Origin: Acanthopleura granulata
Lineage: Eukaryota; Mollusca; Polyplacophora; Chitonida; Chitonidae
Direction of reading: 5' to 3'
NCBI GenBank assembly: GCA_016165875.1
Contig: JABBOT010000001.1
Span: forward strand, 44,692,847-44,756,846
Length of the DNA stretch: 64,000 nucleotides
Within the stretch, counting starts at the first letter, position 1. Each line of letters opens with the position of its first letter. A program made the translations under genes and the position numbers. Of the stretch, positions 61,301 to 64,000 are shown piece after piece. Under the pieces are notes generated by a model, which was not told the DNA's origin, did no database searches, and saw nothing but the letters and a program-made list of their open reading frames with translations.

Positions 61301-63019
61301 TTGTACCAGTGTAAATCTATACAGACCTCCGTTTTGTTATATGTACATTCTATATGTTAACAATTCTTTTCTTTAAATACTTTGTTTACTTTATTATTAC
61401 CTTTGTTTGTAAAGATTTACTGTATATATATTCATTTTGTAACTTTCTTCTTTTTGGATTCATTTCAGTGTTAGTTAGTGTTGCAGACAATTCAGTTTCT
61501 TGGCGTTAGTAAATTGACTTTTTGTACACTCGTTACCTGTAATTTAAGTTCCATTTTCTCTAAACACAGCCTAAATGTGATTCATGTTCCTGTACTAACT
61601 GTATTAATCTGTTACTAGAAAACAGGAGTTACAAGCATCCTGTGTAGCACAGCAGGGTTTACTGAACAGTCATCTGCCAATTCTAAATTTGATGATTGAT
61701 GATACTTTCAAATGTCTGTCCTGTATTGCAGCTTTAAAACTATTAGAAAAAAAATCAAAACTATTCAAGTGTTCAAGTTTCAGCTGTTTCTGTTATGTGT
61801 TAATGTTTGCTTTATTTATCCACAGGTAAAGCAAGCATGGACAAGGTAGGTAGTAGGATTTAAGGGAAATATTCTTGAGTACGGCGTAAAACACCAATCA
61901 AATAAATAAATGAATAATTGCAGCTGCCTGTAAAGTACCAGTGTGTGGTTAGAGCTGATATTGTCGTTAATCTTTATTCTGCAGCTACGTGTATAGTACT
62001 GGTACGTGGTTAGAGCTGATATTGTAGTAAATCTGTATTCACCCTGTAAAGCATGTGGAAACTTTTTCTTGAGTCCAATTTAGATGCTGACAGGTGGGCT
62101 TTGTAGTGTCAGCTCTAAGGTATCTAGCCTTAACTGAGTTGGGAAACCACCTCTCCACAGGAATCCTAGCAACACTACTCTAGCCAAAGTTTTTACATCT
62201 TCTTCCATAGCAGAAGGGAATAATTGGGTGGAAGCTGTGCCATGTGATTCTGCCTGAAGAAAGCAACCAGTATTATCCCTGATATTTGAACCATCTTACT
62301 TCTTCTTACCTATTTTTGTGATCTTGGGTAGCTTTCCATTTTTTGTATGCTTAACAAGGCAACCAGTGATGGAATGTGATGCAGACTTATCACTTGTGGG
62401 TACTGAGGTCAAGATAGATGCATAGAAGTTTTAGAAGAAATTGTATCACTGTTCGTGGTTCCGTTGTTTTTTTCTTCTTCAAACATGCCCCGTAGAGTGA
62501 AAGTAAAACTGAATGGCAGGGTAAGAAACATAAACTTTTGTATTCAACTTCTAAGAGGGTACATATACCCATAAAGTCTTTGTTTTTTTATTTCTGATGC
62601 ACATACATGCATGTGTTGCTTTGGAATATAGGATAAGGATTTAGTGGTGCTAATATAGCATTGTGGTTGGTCTTACAGTGAGCTATGATAATTTTAATTG
62701 TTTTGTATGGGGGTTTGTCTGTCCCATTAGCAGACATGTTCATGTGTACATTCATTTGGCCGTTGTTTTACCTAGAATGCTGTTTGCTGGAACATGATCA
62801 GATGGGTTTTTAGTAAACTTCATTGCGTTGTTACCAGTGATATAATACTTAACCAACACATGGCAGTGAAGACAAAACAATAGGTAAGTTAAAAACTCAT
62901 TATGTTCCTTGCACAGGCTGGCTATGAAATGGAGGGACCACGACGAATGTCCAAGTCCAAACCTTCTGCGGATGGTCCTAAGATCCGTGACAAGTTACAA
63001 AACCAGGTTATTGTGGAGG
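34778..63019 (+). CDS. unc-22: Twitchin (unc-22/projectin family), N-terminal 882 aa, continues past right edge
   Basis: Twitchin is a giant sarcomeric protein built of Ig and FnIII modules with a C-terminal kinase; it regulates thick-filament activity and, in molluscs, catch tension. Coding exons: 34763-35090 (ATG 34778), 44165-44180, 48317-48465, 49188-49352, 50108-50416, 50944-50959, 51292-51508, 52149-52239, 53134-53366, 53583-53674, 54193-54406, 55099-55186, 55431-55498, 55829-56072, 56677-56702, 57290-57299 (uncertain), 57704-57892, 59950-60033, 61826-61845, 62917-63019. Every junction keeps frame. Seven I-set Ig domains occupy about residues 9-103, 113-214, 222-317, 327-425, 436-533, 540-634 and 643-738, followed by a charged linker. 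The start MGVGDDIAPRFTQKP matches the nematode form MVGAPRFTQKP, so this is the true N-terminus. Titin-like alternatives are less likely because of that start and the xNxNFxG ends of the domains. Confidence 0.92.
36526..36852 (-). CDS. Hypothetical small secreted-type open frame (108 aa)
   Basis: Intronless frame from ATG at 36852 to a stop at 36526. The first ~25 residues (MKICIYLLHSAILSIIW, then SFQGNVHG) look like a signal peptide: basic Lys, hydrophobic core, small residue near the expected cleavage point. The rest is soluble in character with a helical stretch (ADVIESALKKLP). I recognise no family. It lies antisense inside a twitchin intron and could be chance. Confidence 0.22.
   Translation of the reverse strand: MKICIYLLHSAILSIIWSFQGNVHGKVNGEKCIHVGNDWVTQLHEGIPLQVQTAHESTKALAIMLSSEGFTADVIESALKKLPRTCFLIIYCTSVENMSMVKHRRLVG
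37316..38140 (+). repeat. Minisatellite, ~66-68 bp unit, in a higher-order duplication
   Basis: Core units such as TTGCCCACGGTGTTCTGCTC, CAGCATTTTAAAACTGTTTC and TTGTCGACA recur from 37729 about every 66-68 bp (37729, 37795, 37863, 37932, then diverged). A separate decayed unit is at 37316-37400. Long open frames across it simply follow the repeat. Confidence 0.85.
37557..37690 (+). repeat. Flanking repeat of the minisatellite, copy 1
   Basis: ATTGCTGTGTCATCACATTT, AATAAACAGTC, ATCAGCAGAATC and AATATAAAGACTACAGC match 38239-38370 in order and orientation, about 680 bp apart. Confidence 0.75.
38239..38370 (+). repeat. Flanking repeat of the minisatellite, copy 2
   Basis: Partner of 37557-37690 (AATGCTGTGTTGTCGTCATG, AATAAACAATC, ACCAGCAGAATC, AATAAAAGACCACAGC). 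The pair brackets the main array, so array plus flank was duplicated as one block or belongs to one mobile unit. Confidence 0.75.
41895..42087 (-). mobile_element. SINE family A, minus strand, tail lost
   Basis: On the minus strand it reads GTGGCATAGGGGGTTGGCGC, a B box CTCTGAGTTCAAGTCCAG, GGGAATGTCTGCCAGCAACC, CCTCCCACCATATTGCTGGC and TTTTATAAGTGAAATATGAC, then stops before the AATAAA-like end. Confidence 0.8.
42162..42369. mobile_element. MITE-like element with ~45-50 bp terminal inverted repeats
   Basis: The left end begins ATAAGCCGAATCGGC and continues GTCGAGAGATCA...GGTTGGACGA. The right end read in reverse begins ATAAGCCGAATTGGC and continues GTCGAGAGATCA...GGTTTGGACGA. No transposase frame inside. 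Terminal duplication not clear. Confidence 0.75.
44165..44180 (+). CDS. unc-22: Twitchin microexon A (16 nt, phase 1 to 2)
   Basis: CAGGTCAGAAAAAAGA lies between TTTTCTATTTTCAG and GTAAGT. It encodes AGQKK in the linker between Ig1 and Ig2 and is needed to convert phase 1 to phase 2. The acceptor is a tandem CAGCAG, so use of the second AG would give a 13-nt exon and remove one Ala without breaking frame. Confidence 0.85.
45959..46016 (-). mobile_element. SINE family A fragment, minus strand
   Basis: Reverse complement reads CCGGCCATATGTGGGAAGGT, CTGCCAGCAA and then an (AAAT)n tail, as in the body of the 33916 copy, with internal deletion. Confidence 0.7.
46241..46304. repeat. TA microsatellite
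   Basis: About 60 bp of nearly pure (TA)n. Confidence 0.95.
46676..46855 (-). CDS. Possible antisense exon or gene fragment, 59-aa frame
   Basis: A minus-strand ATG near 46855 opens M-A-D-D-R-F-D-R-P-Q and runs 59 codons to a stop near 46676; the frame stays open upstream to about 46950. The segment has an unusually high CpG density for this AT-rich intron. A perfect CCAAT box (AACCAATCAG, minus strand, 46893-46902) lies about 40 bp upstream of the ATG. I do not recognise the product. Could be a small antisense gene, a first exon, a retro-fragment or an unmethylated enhancer. Confidence 0.25.
48317..49352 (+). CDS. unc-22: Twitchin coding exons 3-4: Ig domain 2
   Basis: Exons 48317-48465 (donor GTGAGA) and 49188-49352 (donor GTAAGT) join in phase 1 at W-G|RYALK. 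Seen: APNFVQKPVTRQ, FECKLTADPKPDIVWAKDG with Cys and Trp, AGNYTVTAKNALGE with Val for the second Cys, and NANIKLNF at the end. The split falls mid-domain, unlike Ig4-6. Confidence 0.93.
50108..50416 (+). CDS. unc-22: Twitchin coding exon 5: Ig domain 3
   Basis: A single exon, phase 1 to 1. The linker SQEPQGKGT is followed by RPVFTQKPAIRQ, IECSLTADPAPNLTWYRG, DGGEYKVVAKNSAGE and NANITLNFEG. Phase symmetry means it could be skipped or duplicated without a frameshift. The acceptor (TTGTGTTGTAAG) has a weak pyrimidine tract. Confidence 0.93.
50944..50959 (+). CDS. unc-22: Twitchin microexon B (16 nt, phase 1 to 2)
   Basis: GTGGAAAGAAAGCAAA between CTTTCAG and GTAAGT encodes GGKKA plus two bases of a Lys codon, in the Ig3-Ig4 linker. 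It matches microexon A in length, phase and lysine-rich product. Confidence 0.9.
51292..52239 (+). CDS. unc-22: Twitchin coding exons 7-8: Ig domain 4
   Basis: Exons 51292-51508 and 52149-52239 join in phase 0 at LTIR|DPKPEDGG. Seen: APHFLQKPAITQQ, MTCSLEAKPAPQIRWFKE, DGGSYKCTAANELGE. The only one of the seven domains that keeps both canonical Cys residues. Confidence 0.93.
53134..53674 (+). CDS. unc-22: Twitchin coding exons 9-10: Ig domain 5
   Basis: Exons 53134-53366 and 53583-53674 join in phase 0 at LDIM|NFTKADGG. Linker GGEKPEKIPGGI, then APTFKEKPKVVQD, IECKCTANPQPSLTWYKG, DGGQYKVTAKNDMGE. It ends in phase 2 (GG|G). Confidence 0.93.
54193..55186 (+). CDS. unc-22: Twitchin coding exons 11-12: Ig domain 6
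   Basis: Exons 54193-54406 and 55099-55186 join in phase 0 at MEIEN|INEKDSG. Linker GPKEAPPTVVGKP; core VVVEIKVKAVTKPTADWTF has the Trp but no B-strand Cys, while SGPYKCLIKNPAGE keeps the F-strand Cys. Domain ends VTANVTLNLK. Confidence 0.92.
54495..54722 (+). mobile_element. Eroded SINE family A copy in a twitchin intron
   Basis: GTTTCCTCCACCCTAAAAAC, CTGTTGTATAACTGA, TTATAAACACCATGC and GAAATAAAT follow the order of the 33916 copy with heavy divergence. Confidence 0.55.
55431..56072 (+). CDS. unc-22: Twitchin coding exons 13-14: Ig domain 7
   Basis: Exons 55431-55498 and 55829-56072 join in phase 0 at KLIPQ|VVTDGD, near the domain start. Seen: DPPKITEKLIPQ, VDFVAKVTGTEPLQVKWSKDG, DAGKYTVEVKNQFGN and ATASLQVN. 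It has neither canonical Cys. The C-terminal boundary begins the linker. Confidence 0.93.
56195..56376 (+). repeat. 91-bp tandem duplication in a twitchin intron
   Basis: AAATTCACTTAAGTTTCAGA...AACAATCACAG...GTTAAATTTCATTT is repeated from 56286 with moderate divergence. Confidence 0.8.
56677..57892 (+). CDS. unc-22: Twitchin coding exons 15-17: proline/lysine-rich linker
   Basis: Exon 56677-56702 (26 nt) encodes IPPPQPEEQ. Exon 57704-57892 encodes APKTKKQEEKKKPADKPADE and onward, lysine/glutamate-rich and without domain. They are out of register unless either a 10-nt microexon AAGAAGCAGC (57290-57299, between TTAACAG and GTAAGA) is used, or the acceptor two bases further on (CAGAG|CCT) is used. 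Both keep frame. A second donor inside the last exon (57769|GTAAAA) has the same phase as 57892|GTAATA. Confidence 0.75.
59950..60033 (+). CDS. unc-22: Twitchin coding exon 18: acidic linker
   Basis: 84 nt, phase 1 to 1, between GATCACCAG and GTACGT. It encodes GSSEEEEKDGYEADDD and then SFHIEDVDDD: strongly acidic, following a basic segment. Being phase-symmetric, it can be skipped without a frameshift. Confidence 0.85.
61826..61845 (+). CDS. unc-22: Twitchin coding exon 19: 20-nt microexon
   Basis: Encodes GKASMDK between TTATTTATCCACAG and GTAGGT, phase 1 to 0. A SINE tail begins about 20 bp after its donor. Confidence 0.8.
61864..61918 (+). mobile_element. SINE tail fragment
   Basis: GAAATATTCTTGAGTACGGC, GTAAAACACCAATC and (AAAT)n match the 3' end of SINE family A; head and body are absent. 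Confidence 0.88.
61920..62042 (+). repeat. 61-bp tandem duplication
   Basis: GCAGCTGCCTGTAAAGTACC...GTGGTTAGAGCTGATATTGT at 61920 is repeated at 61981 as GCAGCTACGTGTATAGTACT...GTGGTTAGAGCTGATATTGT. Confidence 0.9.
62917..63019 (+). CDS. unc-22: Twitchin coding exon 20: linker with PKA-type site RRMS
   Basis: Phase 0 to 1, between TTCCTTGCACAG and GTAAGT. It reads AGYEMEGPRRMSKSKPSADG and goes on to IRDKLQNQVIVEG. RRMS fits the R-R-x-S consensus of protein kinase A, with the Ser codon at 62950-62952 (about residue 860). A second basic-directed Ser follows (KSKPS). The next Ig domain should start in an exon right of the window. Confidence 0.88.
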
Positions 63020-63185
63020 GTAAGTGTGCTGTCAGAATATTGCCAGGACTGTCACCATGACATTTAGCTGTCAAGCTTCTTTTCAATGTAAGGTTTATGT
63101 TGGTTATGACATAGGAACTTGTCCATTCCCAGTTTGAATATAAGAAAAGTTATGTAAAAAAGAAATCATTTTAAGGTTATCCAGA

Positions 63186-63300
63186 AGAAGGTAGTGTTAG
63201 CGTGCTTGTTTTTCAATTAATGGACAGGACACGTGAGGTGTGGGTTCAACCGTGGACAGGGAGTTTGTGGGTTCTCTTACTCTCAATGTTTTTTGGGCCT
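63186..63300 (+). mobile_element. SINE head fragment (tRNA-like)
   Basis: GTGTTAGCGTGCTTG resembles an A box and GTGTGGGTTCAACCGTGG a B box, with spacing near that of a tRNA-derived SINE. No tail is seen. Confidence 0.55.
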
Positions 63301-64000
63301 AGGTGGCCAAGAGGCAGTCAGCAGCACTCATCTGATAGTTGACCACACCATTTAACACTCATTGAAGACCAATTTGTCACACATACTTTTTATATATGTC
63401 ATTTCTTGGAACAGCGAGTTACATCTCTTCGTCTTTCATCCTCATCTGTCTTTTCTGCAAAATCCAGGGCTGTACTCCTGGCCTTATATGTTTCTGGGTA
63501 TGCCCAGAAAGCAGTGATATGCAGTGTCTCATTATCTTGTCTTTGGCCATTGGGAATAATAAATTTAAAACTCCATTATTTCTTGAAATATTAGCCATGC
63601 ATAGAAAATTAATTAAGGATACTAGAACCCCTCGGGTGAAATTTGGCCAGTTTTTTTTATTTCACATTCTTATTCTTCATTCTCCTATGTTTCCTCTCAC
63701 TTAAAGATGAAAATAAAATTTGAATCCAAATTTTGACAAAAAGTATAACATGTCATGAAACAATGTTGTTGTGTTTCTTTAGTTCCCCCTAATTAGAGGG
63801 ATCAGCTCACTGAAGGGGGCTTACCTGCTGTAAATAGACAGCCCCTGATAAATATGTATTGCCTCCTGTTATAAACTGTGCATAGCTGCTTGTGCAGGTT
63901 TAAAAACACATTCTAGAAGGGTTTGCTCAGAAAAGTCAAGGTAAAACACCAATTCATACTTTGATGGAACATGATAAGATTTAAAATTTAACATAACTAG
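63301..64000 (+). other. Twitchin intron, no exon seen before window end
   Basis: No acceptor followed by an Ig-like phase-1 frame was found between 63020 and 64000. Confidence 0.6.

Overview
This is eukaryotic DNA: AT-rich, gene-poor, with genes broken into short exons joined by GT/AG introns, and with tRNA-derived SINEs. The SINE tail (AAGTGAAATATTCTTGAGTA followed by a CAATCAAATAAATAAA-type end) and an invertebrate twitchin gene point to a lophotrochozoan, most likely a mollusc. The species cannot be named from the sequence alone.

Three genes are supported. (1) Minus strand, 992-2505: the 5' part of TYW2/TRMT12, the wybutosine-pathway enzyme that modifies tRNA-Phe. Two coding exons are present; the catalytic domain lies off the left edge. 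(2) Plus strand, 2842-7643: a complete two-exon heterotrimeric G-protein gamma subunit of 66 aa ending in the prenylation box CTIL. The two genes are divergent, with only 336 bp between their start codons, so they probably share a bidirectional promoter. (3) Plus strand, 34778 to beyond the right edge: the N-terminal 882 aa of twitchin (unc-22/projectin family), in about 20 coding exons. It encodes seven I-set Ig domains and then a charged linker with an RRMS protein-kinase-A-type site. All 20 exons join in one consistent reading frame. The gene uses tiny exons: two of 16 nt, one of 20 nt, one of 26 nt and possibly one of 10 nt.

Layout: 1-2.5 kb TYW2; 2.5-2.84 kb shared promoter; 2.84-8.5 kb G-gamma, whose intron holds a ~357-bp tandem repeat and a 58-bp hairpin insertion; 8.5-34.7 kb mostly non-coding, with SINEs, minisatellites, a 118-bp direct repeat and a possible muscle regulatory cluster near 29.5-29.8 kb; 34.7-64 kb twitchin, with large 5' introns (9 kb and 4 kb) and compact exon clusters from 48 kb to 57 kb.

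The most interesting points are the twitchin linker after Ig7, which matches the position reported for a catch-muscle phosphorylation site in molluscan twitchin; the twin 16-nt microexons; the 58-bp hairpin element with a 9-bp target duplication; and a CpG-rich patch with an antisense open frame in a twitchin intron. I found no prokaryotic genes, CRISPR arrays, rRNA or confident functional tRNA genes, and no reverse transcriptase or transposase frame.
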